Source: Bacteroidales bacterium
Lineage (GTDB): Bacteria > Bacteroidota > Bacteroidia > Bacteroidales > DTU049
NCBI GenBank assembly: GCA_016937255.1
Contig: JAFGWG010000208.1
Span: forward strand, 1 to 33,704
Direction: 5' to 3'
Length of the DNA: 33,704 bases
The translations under genes and the position numbers were made by a program. Position 1 is the first letter of the stretch, and every line of letters starts with the position of its first letter. Under the pieces are notes generated by a model that searched no databases, was not told the DNA's origin, and saw nothing but the letters and a program-made list of their open reading frames with translations. Shown here in pieces: positions 7,523 to 15,662 of this stretch.

Positions 7523-8383
7523 CTATTTGATTAGGGAGAGTAAATATTCACCGTATCCGCTTTTTATAAGAGGTTCGGCAACTTTCTTCAGTTCTTCTTT
7601 ATTAATAAATCCTTGACGGTAAGCAATCTCTTCTATGCAACCAATTTTTAATCCTTGGCGGCTTTCAATGACTTCAACAAATTGACTGGCTTGTAGCAAT
7701 GAGTTGAATGTGCCAGTATCGAGCCATGCTGTACCGCGATTTAAAACACCTACTTTCAGCTTCCCGGCTTCAAGATAATGTTTATTGACATCAGTTATTT
7801 CGTATTCGCCCCTGGCGCTGGGTTTAATATTTTTTGCCACTTCAACAACCGAATTATCGTAGAAATATAATCCTGGGACTGCGTAATTTGACTTTGGTTT
7901 TTCTGGTTTTTCCTCAATGGAAAGAGCTTTCATGTTTTTATCAAACTCTACAACACCATAGCGCTCGGGGTCGCTTACATGATATGCAAACACTACACCT
8001 CCATCTGGATCGTTGTTTTCCTGTAATAAATTCTGTAATCCGTTTGCATAAAAAATATTGTCGCCCAATACCAAAGCCACCTTGTCATTTCCAATAAATT
8101 TTTCACCTAAAACGAATGCCTGTGCCAGACCATTTGGTACTTTTTGCTCAACATAGCTGAATTTGCAACCAATGCGTTTGCCATCGCCCAATAGGTCTTC
8201 AAATTTTGGAAGATCTTGTGGTGTTGAAATGATTAAAATGTCCCGAATTCCAGCCATGAGGAGAACTGAAAGTGGGTAGTAAATCATGGGCTTATCATAA
8301 ATAGGCATGAGCTGTTTGCTCATTGCAATAGTTATTGGGTATAATCGAGTACCGGAACCTCCTGCTAGTATAATTCCTTTCAT
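7523..8383 (-). CDS. rfbA: Glucose-1-phosphate thymidylyltransferase
   Basis: A 286-residue nucleotidyltransferase that makes dTDP-glucose from dTTP and glucose 1-phosphate, the first step to dTDP-rhamnose and other deoxysugars. It opens with the signature [18 protein letters not shown], followed by [18 protein letters not shown]; GxGTRL binds the nucleotide phosphates. [13 protein letters not shown] near residue 104 and the [20 protein letters not shown] segment near 156 are family motifs, and the length matches RmlA. The other rhamnose genes (rmlB, C, D) are not in the window. It is first in a tight group with the sugar epimerase (3-base gap) and polyprenyl synthase. A -7 element lies in the 33-base gap after the upstream exporter gene. 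Confidence 0.95.
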   Translation of the reverse strand: MKGIILAGGSGTRLYPITIAMSKQLMPIYDKPMIYYPLSVLLMAGIRDILIISTPQDLPKFEDLLGDGKRIGCKFSYVEQKVPNGLAQAFVLGEKFIGNDKVALVLGDNIFYANGLQNLLQENNDPDGGVVFAYHVSDPERYGVVEFDKNMKALSIEEKPEKPKSNYAVPGLYFYDNSVVEVAKNIKPSARGEYEITDVNKHYLEAGKLKVGVLNRGTAWLDTGTFNSLLQASQFVEVIESRQGLKIGCIEEIAYRQGFINKEELKKVAEPLIKSGYGEYLLSLIK

Positions 8384-8402
8384 AAGTTCAGTATTAGTAA
8401 AA

Positions 8403-8410
8403 CAAAAATA
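8403..8410 (-). promoter_or_regulatory. Putative -7 element before rfbA
   Basis: The minus strand reads TATTTTTG about 20 bases before the rfbA ATG at 8383, in the short gap after the exporter gene. No clear -33 match is present, so read-through from the exporter gene is also possible. Confidence 0.4.
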
Positions 8411-8416
8411 GTGATT

Positions 8417-10783
8417 TTATTTGTCTTCTTCCTCTTCTTCATCGAGGATATCAAACACAGGTTTGCCAAAAGATTTGGTAGTGGCTCTCTTGTCAAAATA
8501 CAATACCAGTGAAGGGAGTATAATTAAATTAGCAAACATTGCTACAAACAATGTGAACCCAATGAGATAACCTAAAGATTGTGTTCCGCCGAAACCACTA
8601 AGAATAAATACAGCAAAACCAAATACCAATACAACCCCAGAATATATCATTCCATTTGCGGTGTCTGAAACAGCATTTAATATCGATTCTTTTACATTCC
8701 AATTGGTAATACGAAGTTGTTGTCTGTATCTCGATAATAGGTGTATGGCCGCATCTACGGCAATGCCCAGAGAAATGCTGTAAATGATTATGGTTGAGGG
8801 TTTTAGATCTATGCCCAAAAGACCCATCATGCCGGCAGTTGCGATTAGAGGCAAGAGGTTGCTTATCATACTAATCATGACCATTTGTATGCTGTTAAAC
8901 ATTAGGAACATAAGTATAGAGATAATGCCAATAGCCAAAAGTAAGCTATAAATTAAATTGCGAACAAGATATTCACTTCCTTTCTGAAAAACAATGGTAG
9001 AACCGGTAATATGTGTAGTGAATCGATCTGTTGGAAAAATTGAATCAAGGTCAACTCTAAGCTGAGATTTTAATTCAGCTATTTCAGGAGTATATAGGTT
9101 TTTGATTCGTAAACTAATTCGGGCAATCTGAAAATTTGTATCCACAAAAGAGTTTAATATTTGAGATTTATTGTCGCCAGATTCTACATCAGGTAAATAT
9201 GATAATATGAAGTTCTTTTCATTCTGATTGGGCATGGAGTACATTTCAGGTCGTCCACCATAAAATGCCTGCTTCGAGAATTTAACAACCTCTACAATCG
9301 AAAGTGGTTTTGAGATGTCAGGATATTGAAGTAATTTTTCCTGAAAAGTATTAATCCTATTAAGTGTATTAATGGAAAAAAGTCCTTTGTTTTTCTTTGT
9401 GTCAATGGTTATTTCAACAGGTAAAACGCCGCTAAGATTCTCTTCGAAGAATTTTAGGTCCTTGTACATTTTGTTTTTTACAGGAATATCATCTACCATG
9501 CTGCCTTTGTTTTCCAGCCTGTAAATTCCATATCCACTCATTAAAATTAAAATGATAACAGCAATCAATGCCTTTGGTCGATGATATTGAATAATACCAA
9601 CAATGCCGCTTGCTGCCCTTTTCATCCAGTTGAATGTGAGGTGCTTAGTGTGGCGTGCAGAAGGTGGTGCATAAAAACTGTATAATGTTGGAATAAGAAT
9701 CAGAGTGAATACAAACATCAAAATGATGTTGATGGAAGCAACAATACCAAATTCAACCAATATGGCATTTCCGGTAATCATAAACGAACCAAATCCAACC
9801 GCAGTGGTAACATTGGTAAGTAAAGTGGCATAGCCAACTTTCTGTACAACTCTGGCTAGCGCTTTCGCCTGATTTCCATGTGAAATATATTCGGTGTGAT
9901 ATTTTGTGATAAGATAAATACAGTTTTCAATTCCAATAATAATCAAAATAGGCGGAATAATGCCAGAAAGAATAGTGATTTCATACCCGAATATCGCAAG
10001 TGTTCCTAAAGTCCAAATTACACCAATAACTACCACAAGAAGCGAAAATGCAAGTGCTTTGAGAGATCGGAAAAAGAATAATAGTATTATCGCTGCAACT
10101 GCAATAGCAAGAAACATGAAGCTGATCAATTCACGTTGAATCATTTCGGAAATGACCGTTCGAATATACGGCATTCCGGAATAGTGCATTTCTACTCCTT
10201 TAGATTGACCAAAATTTTCAATAGGATCTTTGATCGATTTTATGAGCTCAGTTCGGTTGCTGGTATTTAGAAAATCGTTCTGAATCCATATCATTAAAAC
10301 ACCAATTCCAGATTCTTTATTGAAGAGAAACCCATCGTAAAACGGAAGTGAATATGCTACAGAAAGTAAACTGTCTAATTGAGCTTGACTAGTAACAATT
10401 TCTTTGAAAACAGGTGCTGTTATTAGCTTTTTTGCAGCAGTATCTTTTTCCAAATTGAAACAATTGCCAATATGAAATACACCACTCACTCCTTCAATAT
10501 TCTGAACTTGCTCAATAATTTTATTCCACTCGGTAAATGTTTTATAATTCTTGACTAAAGTGTCGTCGTAACCAACAAAGAAAACAGAGCCTTCTTCACC
10601 AAATACAGACTTGAAATTTTGATATTCAACATTTACACTATCTGACTCAGGTAGCATTTGTGCATATTCGTACGACATTTGTACTTTCAATGCCATAAAT
10701 GCCATAAATGCAGTGATTACCCCAATTATGGTCAGGTTTAGGTTCCGATTTCTTAATATGTACTTAATGAGTACAGTCCACAT
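8417..10783 (-). CDS. RND superfamily exporter (MMPL/HAE3-like)
   Basis: A 788-residue inner-membrane transporter with the duplicated RND layout. One helix near residues 14-33 is followed by a large periplasmic domain of about 180 residues, then a cluster of five helices (about 218-375). The second half repeats this: a helix near 408-425, a periplasmic domain, and five helices near 625-770. The intramembrane segment GIENCIYLITKYH in the first half and GIAVDAAIHLLSRYR in the second are the RND relay-type motifs. Length and layout fit the single-polypeptide MMPL/HAE3 group, which moves lipids or hydrophobic compounds rather than the tripartite drug pumps; no adaptor or TolC gene is adjacent. 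The C-terminus is very acidic (DEEEEEDK). It lies upstream of nucleotide-sugar and isoprenoid genes, compatible with envelope lipid handling (inference). Confidence 0.88.
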   Translation of the reverse strand: MWTVLIKYILRNRNLNLTIIGVITAFMAFMALKVQMSYEYAQMLPESDSVNVEYQNFKSVFGEEGSVFFVGYDDTLVKNYKTFTEWNKIIEQVQNIEGVSGVFHIGNCFNLEKDTAAKKLITAPVFKEIVTSQAQLDSLLSVAYSLPFYDGFLFNKESGIGVLMIWIQNDFLNTSNRTELIKSIKDPIENFGQSKGVEMHYSGMPYIRTVISEMIQRELISFMFLAIAVAAIILLFFFRSLKALAFSLLVVVIGVIWTLGTLAIFGYEITILSGIIPPILIIIGIENCIYLITKYHTEYISHGNQAKALARVVQKVGYATLLTNVTTAVGFGSFMITGNAILVEFGIVASINIILMFVFTLILIPTLYSFYAPPSARHTKHLTFNWMKRAASGIVGIIQYHRPKALIAVIILILMSGYGIYRLENKGSMVDDIPVKNKMYKDLKFFEENLSGVLPVEITIDTKKNKGLFSINTLNRINTFQEKLLQYPDISKPLSIVEVVKFSKQAFYGGRPEMYSMPNQNEKNFILSYLPDVESGDNKSQILNSFVDTNFQIARISLRIKNLYTPEIAELKSQLRVDLDSIFPTDRFTTHITGSTIVFQKGSEYLVRNLIYSLLLAIGIISILMFLMFNSIQMVMISMISNLLPLIATAGMMGLLGIDLKPSTIIIYSISLGIAVDAAIHLLSRYRQQLRITNWNVKESILNAVSDTANGMIYSGVVLVFGFAVFILSGFGGTQSLGYLIGFTLFVAMFANLIILPSLVLYFDKRATTKSFGKPVFDILDEEEEEDK

Positions 10784-10834
10784 AACACGCTATTTTGAGG
10801 CTTCGAAGGTACACACAAAAAAATTCACTGACAA

Positions 10835-10865
10835 ATTGAAGTGTGGAAATTAATTCTTAATATTG
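10835..10865 (+). promoter_or_regulatory. Possible promoter of the lipoprotein gene
   Basis: ATTG at 10835-10838 is separated by exactly 19 bases from TAATATTG at 10858-10865, which has one mismatch to TAnnTTTG. The ATG at 10904 lies about 38 bases downstream. Confidence 0.35.
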
Positions 10866-10903
10866 TGGCAAAGTTCTTGAACTATAAATCCTAAAACTGC
10901 CTT

Positions 10904-12064
10904 ATGAAACGTTTTATACTCATTATGTTTGTTGCTTCAATAGCGCTTGGTTCCTGCACCAGCTCTAAGAAGTACCTTGAACGTCAGCAATACGATATGG
11001 CGATCATGAAGTCGGTAAAGAAGCTTATGCGTAACCCGACAAAAATTAAAGAAATTGATATTCTTCGTCGTGCTTTTCAAATGGCGAATCAGCAGGATAA
11101 AGAAAGAATTACTTACCTAAAAACTACAGGGCAGCCAGATATTTGGGATGAGATTTTCCAGACTTATATGCGCATGAAGGGTCGCCAAGATCGGGTGAAA
11201 GCCTTACCTCAGTCTGTGCTAAGTTCAATTGGCTATGTATTTGTTGACTATACACAGGAAACTGTTAATGCACAGCAAAATGCAGCTGAGTACTATTATC
11301 AAAAAGGATTAAGCTTGCTGAAAAACGGTGATCGACAATCAGCCAGACAAGCGTATGATATGTTCATGAACTCAAAACGTTTTTTTACCAATTATAAAGA
11401 TGTGCCCCGCCAACTTCAAATTGCTCAGCAAATGGGAACTGCAAATATTTTGTTTGAAGTGAAAAATAGTTCAGGAAAAATTCTGCCGGAAGGCTTTGTC
11501 GATGAAGTGCTTAAAATTTATCTCACCGATATCGAGCAGCTTTTTGTGAGATACTATACCAGCTATGATACCAATATTACGTATCATTACTATGCAAAAC
11601 TGAGCATTCGACAGGTTGATGTTTCTCCAGAAAGTGTGAAGGAAATTTACTACTCAGAATCAAAAGAAGTACAGGATGGTTATGATTATGTGCTTGACAG
11701 TAATGGTAATGTAATGAAGGATAGCCTTGGTAACGATATTAAGGTTCCACATATGGAGACCATTACTTGTAATGTTCGTGAAATTCAAATGCACAAACAG
11801 GCTATTGTGAGTGGTACACTGGATATTTTCGATTGGTCGAGTATGCTTCTGAAGTCTGATCCAATTACTGCAGAAACATTTTTCGATTATGTTTATGCAT
11901 TTGCCGATGGTGATGAAAGTGTGTTGAAACCGGAAACAAGAAAGAAACTGAATAATCCACCACAAGGATTTCCAAATGATTTAATGATGGTTTTCGATGC
12001 AGCTACTATTGTTAAAAATATATCGAAAGACATCATCACGCGAAATTCGTATTTATTTCAATAA
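10904..12064 (+). CDS. Lipoprotein of unknown function
   Basis: A 386-residue lipoprotein. The signal peptide ends in the lipobox LGSC with Cys18 as the lipidated residue. The N-terminal half is helical and resembles tetratricopeptide-like packing (QQYDMAIMKSVKKLM near 28-42, AAEYYYQKGLSLLKNGDRQ near 126-144, then ARQAYDMFMNSKRFF). The second half is mixed beta and helix with many Tyr and Asp residues. I do not recognise a named family; proteins of this kind are widespread and unnamed in Bacteroidota. It has its own hairpin terminator at 12082 and lies just upstream of the sigma/anti-sigma pair, so any functional link would be regulatory rather than co-transcription. Cellular location is secure; function is unknown. 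Confidence 0.75.
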   Translation: MKRFILIMFVASIALGSCTSSKKYLERQQYDMAIMKSVKKLMRNPTKIKEIDILRRAFQMANQQDKERITYLKTTGQPDIWDEIFQTYMRMKGRQDRVKALPQSVLSSIGYVFVDYTQETVNAQQNAAEYYYQKGLSLLKNGDRQSARQAYDMFMNSKRFFTNYKDVPRQLQIAQQMGTANILFEVKNSSGKILPEGFVDEVLKIYLTDIEQLFVRYYTSYDTNITYHYYAKLSIRQVDVSPESVKEIYYSESKEVQDGYDYVLDSNGNVMKDSLGNDIKVPHMETITCNVREIQMHKQAIVSGTLDIFDWSSMLLKSDPITAETFFDYVYAFADGDESVLKPETRKKLNNPPQGFPNDLMMVFDAATIVKNISKDIITRNSYLFQ

Positions 12065-12081
12065 ATAAAAATATTTTCTTG

Positions 12082-12116
12082 AAAAGACCTGTTAAATTTT
12101 AGCGGGTCTTTTTTTT
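12082..12116 (+). terminator. Rho-independent terminator after the lipoprotein gene
   Basis: AAAAGACC pairs with GGTCTTTT, and the stem can extend through wobble pairs to 14 pairs with a three-base loop. It ends in a run of eight T. It separates the lipoprotein gene from the sigma gene. Confidence 0.85.
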
Positions 12117-12133
12117 ACAGGCAACCTTATAGA

Positions 12134-12141
12134 TATCCTTG
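12134..12141 (+). promoter_or_regulatory. Weak -7-like element before the sigma gene
   Basis: TATCCTTG has one mismatch to TAnnTTTG and lies 17 bases before the TTG start at 12159. It comes right after a terminator, so some promoter is needed here; the sigma factor could also drive its own transcription from an unrecognised motif. Confidence 0.3.
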
Positions 12142-12158
12142 TGTTCTAATATACAGAA

Positions 12159-12749
12159 TTGAGAGATTTGACTGACGAAGAAATTATAGCCGGTTGTCGT
12201 AAAGGAAAGCGCAAATACCAGGAAGCTCTGTATAATAAATACGGAGGCATGCTGCTTGGTGTCTGCAATCGCTATCTGTCTGCATATGCCGATGCTGAAG
12301 ATGTTTTTCAGGAAGCTTTTATTAAGATTTTTAAAAACATTTCTACGTTTAGAAATCAATCAGAGTTTTCGCTTCAGAAATGGATGAAAAGAATCATGAT
12401 TAATACAGCAATTAACTTCATTAGAGAAAAGAAAAAGGCAAGTTTTACTGCTGATTCGGATTTTTCATTGGAATTTATTAGTGATGAACAGGACCCTGCT
12501 TTTTTTGATGACCTGTATGAAATGATCAGTGCGGAAGAGATTTTGGAAATTGTTCAGAAACTTCCAGATGGTTACAGAATGGTGTTTAATTTATATGCAA
12601 TGGAATCTTGTTCGCATGACGAAATTGCTAAAATGTTGGGTGTATCTGTCAATACATCTAAAACGCAGCTACATAAGGCTCGTAAGAAAATAATTGCAGC
12701 TATTCAGTATAAACTGGAAAAGCAGTTGTATGTACGTAAAATTGTATGA
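12159..12749 (+). CDS. ECF-type RNA polymerase sigma factor
   Basis: A 196-residue group 4 (ECF) sigma-70 factor. Region 2 spans about residues 25-90: EALYNKYGGMLLGVC, then ADAEDVFQEAFIKIFKN for core binding, then the -10-recognising helix KWMKRIMINTAINFIREKK. Region 4 covers about 128-185, with LPDGYRMVFNLYAMESCSHDEIAKMLGVSVNTSKTQL as the helix-turn-helix (shown in parts: LPDGYRMVFNLYAME, SHDEIAKMLGVSVNTSKTQL). The start must be TTG at 12159 or 12168: an in-frame stop at 12147 excludes anything upstream, and the first ATG falls inside region 2. The next gene overlaps by four bases (ATGA), so the pair is translationally coupled, as is usual for a sigma and its anti-sigma. A terminator isolates it from the preceding lipoprotein. 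Confidence 0.93.
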   Translation: MRDLTDEEIIAGCRKGKRKYQEALYNKYGGMLLGVCNRYLSAYADAEDVFQEAFIKIFKNISTFRNQSEFSLQKWMKRIMINTAINFIREKKKASFTADSDFSLEFISDEQDPAFFDDLYEMISAEEILEIVQKLPDGYRMVFNLYAMESCSHDEIAKMLGVSVNTSKTQLHKARKKIIAAIQYKLEKQLYVRKIV

Positions 12750-14197
12750 CTATGAAAAATGAAGGCAAAAACAATATAGTCGATCAGGTAAGCAAGGATA
12801 AATTGGACCAACTTCAGTTTGAGGCTCCTGATATGTTTTTCAAAAAGATTCGTAAACGGGTGGCATGGTATAGCATTTTTTCACTTGGATTAGGATCTTT
12901 TGTTCGCTCTTATTGGTATGTGGCTGTGGCTACTATGGTTATTCTGTTTGCCGGCAGATATTTTCTTCTTCAAGATGGACTACATAATACAACTGAAGCA
13001 AATAATAAAGAAGTTTCAAAAAATTACTCCTCTTTAGATACTCCTCAAAAAACACAATCTGACGATGAAAACATAATTGCCTATTTAGAAAATAATAATC
13101 AAACAAATCCTGTTCAGCAATATACTAATACTAGAAACTCAGATCAAGCAAGTGTGTCAGATAATTCGAGTGATGAATCAATCCAGGCATCAATTAATAA
13201 TCCTATAACGTCTAATAATGCTACAAATAATAATGGCAAAGAAAATCTAAGTGATGTAAATTTCTCGAAGAGAGCTGAAAATTTAAGTAGTGATGTTGGT
13301 GTAGAAGCACCAACAATTGCCGATCCTTTGAAAATGCCAATACTATTCAAAAATATTAATTATTTGCATGCTGAAGAATTGCTTTCAAAAACAAAAGTAT
13401 ATAGTAAAACCCCATTTGCACCTCAGTATTCGCTTGGAGTTTCAATTGGAACAGGATATAGCTCTCCTTTAGGAACTTTTGAGACTGAATTTGACTTTAA
13501 TAGAAAGCCTTTGTTCTCAAATATTCTTATGCCTGAGATTTCATTCCGCATGGAGTTCCAGCATTTCTTTTTATCTACTGGAATGAGAATGTATTCTTCA
13601 AAAGATGTTTTTAATGAAGACCCGCTATTATTTAATGAACATCTTGCCGAAACATACAATTTGACGCAACAATACTATGATATTGATACCAATGCCTACT
13701 GGTACTACATATATGTGTCAGATTCTGTAGTTCATGTCGTAGATTCTGCTTGGGTTGTTGAACTAGATTCAAACTTGGTGCAGGTGTTTGATACCGTTAT
13801 ACAAACGGGTTATGATACGCTTGCGGAAGCTCAATGGCAGAGAAAAACTACTTTATTTGAAATTCCAATAATGTTTGGTAAAAAATTCAATTTGGGTAAT
13901 CATTCTTTGGCAATAAGTGCCGGGATTGGAACTGCCTTTGTCTTAAAGTCTGAAGGGAAAGTATATAGTGGATTGCAAAATTCGCAGCCATTTACTGAAA
14001 TTAGTTCTCAAACCAATTCACTTGAATTCTCATTTTTGATGAATGTAAGCTACGAATATTTTATTCATGAACGGATGTCGATCCAAATTCAACCGTATTT
14101 CAGAAAAAAACTTATGCAAAGCACTTCTGGCTCTGAAAGCGGTTTGAGTAGTGATTTTTCAACTGGATTAAGCGGTGGAATCAGAATTTATTTTTAG
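12746..14197 (+). CDS. Candidate dual membrane-spanning anti-sigma factor (inner-membrane helix plus outer-membrane barrel)
   Basis: A 483-residue protein in three parts. Residues 1-55 are cytoplasmic, with KLDQLQFEAPDMFFKKIRKRV just before the membrane. One transmembrane helix covers about 57-75 (YWYVAVATMVILFAGRYFLL), with the positive RKR on the cytoplasmic side. Residues 76 to about 195 are a Ser/Asn/Gln-rich disordered linker. From about 227 the sequence is amphipathic beta strand (YSLGVSIGTGYSSPLGTFE onward) and ends GLSGGIRIYF, with the terminal aromatic of outer-membrane barrels. There is no cleavable signal peptide and no zinc-finger motif. This matches the dual membrane-spanning anti-sigma (Dma) layout reported in Bacteroides thetaiotaomicron. 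It overlaps the ECF sigma stop by four bases; a second ATG at 12752 is possible. The anti-sigma role is inferred from position and layout. Confidence 0.75.
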   Translation: MTMKNEGKNNIVDQVSKDKLDQLQFEAPDMFFKKIRKRVAWYSIFSLGLGSFVRSYWYVAVATMVILFAGRYFLLQDGLHNTTEANNKEVSKNYSSLDTPQKTQSDDENIIAYLENNNQTNPVQQYTNTRNSDQASVSDNSSDESIQASINNPITSNNATNNNGKENLSDVNFSKRAENLSSDVGVEAPTIADPLKMPILFKNINYLHAEELLSKTKVYSKTPFAPQYSLGVSIGTGYSSPLGTFETEFDFNRKPLFSNILMPEISFRMEFQHFFLSTGMRMYSSKDVFNEDPLLFNEHLAETYNLTQQYYDIDTNAYWYYIYVSDSVVHVVDSAWVVELDSNLVQVFDTVIQTGYDTLAEAQWQRKTTLFEIPIMFGKKFNLGNHSLAISAGIGTAFVLKSEGKVYSGLQNSQPFTEISSQTNSLEFSFLMNVSYEYFIHERMSIQIQPYFRKKLMQSTSGSESGLSSDFSTGLSGGIRIYF

Positions 14198-14258
14198 TAT
14201 TTCAGGCAACCAACGAAGTTTTACTGTGTTCTTAAAGCGTAAACAAAAAAACAAAAAT

Positions 14259-15608
14259 ATGAAACGATTAATTATTTCCATCATGCTCGTCGGGATTGCT
14301 TTCATAGCAAAACCGCAATGTCAAGCCTGGTTTTCCACCAGTCAAGATTCAATATTAATTAGTATGTACGATCAGTCGTATAATACAGATTCAACAATGA
14401 TTAATGTAACATCATGGAGTTGGACACTTAGTGGAATGGGGGTTAGTTATACTTACAATACTCAAAATCCTACTGAATTGCTGTCTAATTTGCCTAGTGG
14501 TATGTACGTGATTTGTTTGACAATTGAAACTTCAACATTATGTACCAGCACTTTTTGCGATTCCATTTATATAGGTAATATGCCGGCTAGCTGTAATGCT
14601 AACTTCAATTATATTTATCAAGGTGGTGGCGTTTTTGATTTTTACGATCAAAGTACTGCAAGCGGAAGTCAGAGTGTTATTTCTTGGGATTGGACCTTTA
14701 CTGGTGGAACTCCTGGCGCCAGTACACAGCCAGACCCATCGGTTACTTTTCCTGCTCAAAACTCATATCAGGTAACATTGCAGATTCTTACCGATTCAGG
14801 ATGCTCAGATACTTATACACATTGGGTCGATTATTTTGATTCAAGTCAGTGTATTTACTACATTGATGCAGATGTCTATCATGTTACTACAGTTAATGGA
14901 AATGATGGCGCAATTGATATAACTGTTTATGGAGGTACACCACCTTATGCCTTTAATTGGAGCAATGGAGCTACTACAGAAGATATTTATGGTCTTACAA
15001 GTGGCGTATATACAGTCGTTGTAGATGATTCAGATTCGCTTTGCCCACCATATACTGCAACCGCAACTGTGCTTGAGCCTTATGATTCATTGAATCCAAT
15101 AATTGATACATTATTGGTTCCTGCAATTGATTCTTGCTTGAATTTTATTCCAGATAGTTTTTTCATTGGACAGGTTATTACAAGTGGAAATATTGTTAGT
15201 GTTGAATGGATATTCACAGGTGCAGGCCAAACAGCGACCATATGGGTAGATTATACTTTCGCAAATTATGGTTCACAGGTTGTAGTGCTTAGCATTACTT
15301 GCGATAGTGCAAAGAATACTGTAACTTACATGAGTTATATTTACATTCACGATGCAATGGGAGTGGAAGAATCACAAATTGAATTGTCAATCTACCCGAT
15401 ACCGGCAAATGATATTATTCAGGTGAATCTTAGCAATGATATTAATGTGAGGGTAGTAAGAGTATTTAATTCAGTTGGTGAAGTAGTGAAGACCCAATAC
15501 ACTTATGAAAATGGTGTAAATGTGTCTGATCTGCCAAATGGAATATATTATCTCACTATTGAAGGGACCCTTGATGTATTACAAAAACAGTTTGTAATAC
15601 TTAGATAA
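14259..15608 (+). CDS. Secreted PKD/SprB-repeat protein with T9SS type A C-terminal signal
   Basis: Starting at ATG 14259 gives 449 residues with a clean signal peptide (MKRLIISIMLVGIAFIAKPQ); an upstream in-frame ATG at 14175 lies inside the preceding gene and would add 28 residues that spoil the signal. PKD-like domains follow (FYDQSTASGSQSVISWDWTF, then QVTLQILTDSGCSDTY). Next comes a SprB repeat with GGTPPYAFNWSNGATTEDIY and LTSGVYTVVVDD, the repeat of the gliding adhesin SprB. A second PKD-like unit precedes the T9SS type A domain from about residue 374 (SIYPIPANDIIQVNLS, then DLPNGIYYLTIEG and a QFVILR end). It is a surface or released protein. It lies 61 bases after the dual-membrane protein gene with no visible promoter, so it may be in the sigma operon. 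A strong hairpin terminator follows. Confidence 0.88.
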   Translation: MKRLIISIMLVGIAFIAKPQCQAWFSTSQDSILISMYDQSYNTDSTMINVTSWSWTLSGMGVSYTYNTQNPTELLSNLPSGMYVICLTIETSTLCTSTFCDSIYIGNMPASCNANFNYIYQGGGVFDFYDQSTASGSQSVISWDWTFTGGTPGASTQPDPSVTFPAQNSYQVTLQILTDSGCSDTYTHWVDYFDSSQCIYYIDADVYHVTTVNGNDGAIDITVYGGTPPYAFNWSNGATTEDIYGLTSGVYTVVVDDSDSLCPPYTATATVLEPYDSLNPIIDTLLVPAIDSCLNFIPDSFFIGQVITSGNIVSVEWIFTGAGQTATIWVDYTFANYGSQVVVLSITCDSAKNTVTYMSYIYIHDAMGVEESQIELSIYPIPANDIIQVNLSNDINVRVVRVFNSVGEVVKTQYTYENGVNVSDLPNGIYYLTIEGTLDVLQKQFVILR

Positions 15609-15628
15609 TTTCTTTCAACATAATTTCA

Positions 15629-15662
15629 GGGTTGTATCTAAAAGATGCAACCCTTTTTTTTT
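15629..15662 (+). terminator. Rho-independent terminator between convergent genes
   Basis: GGGTTGTATC pairs with GATGCAACCC (10 pairs including one wobble, loop TAAAA), followed by eight or nine T. It serves the plus-strand PKD/SprB gene. The T tract overlaps the stop codon of the penicillin-binding protein gene on the other strand. Confidence 0.9.

Noticed and set aside
14175-14258. Earlier in-frame ATG for the PKD/SprB cargo
   Set aside because: It lies inside the preceding gene and adds 28 residues before a clear signal peptide; ATG 14259 is preferred.
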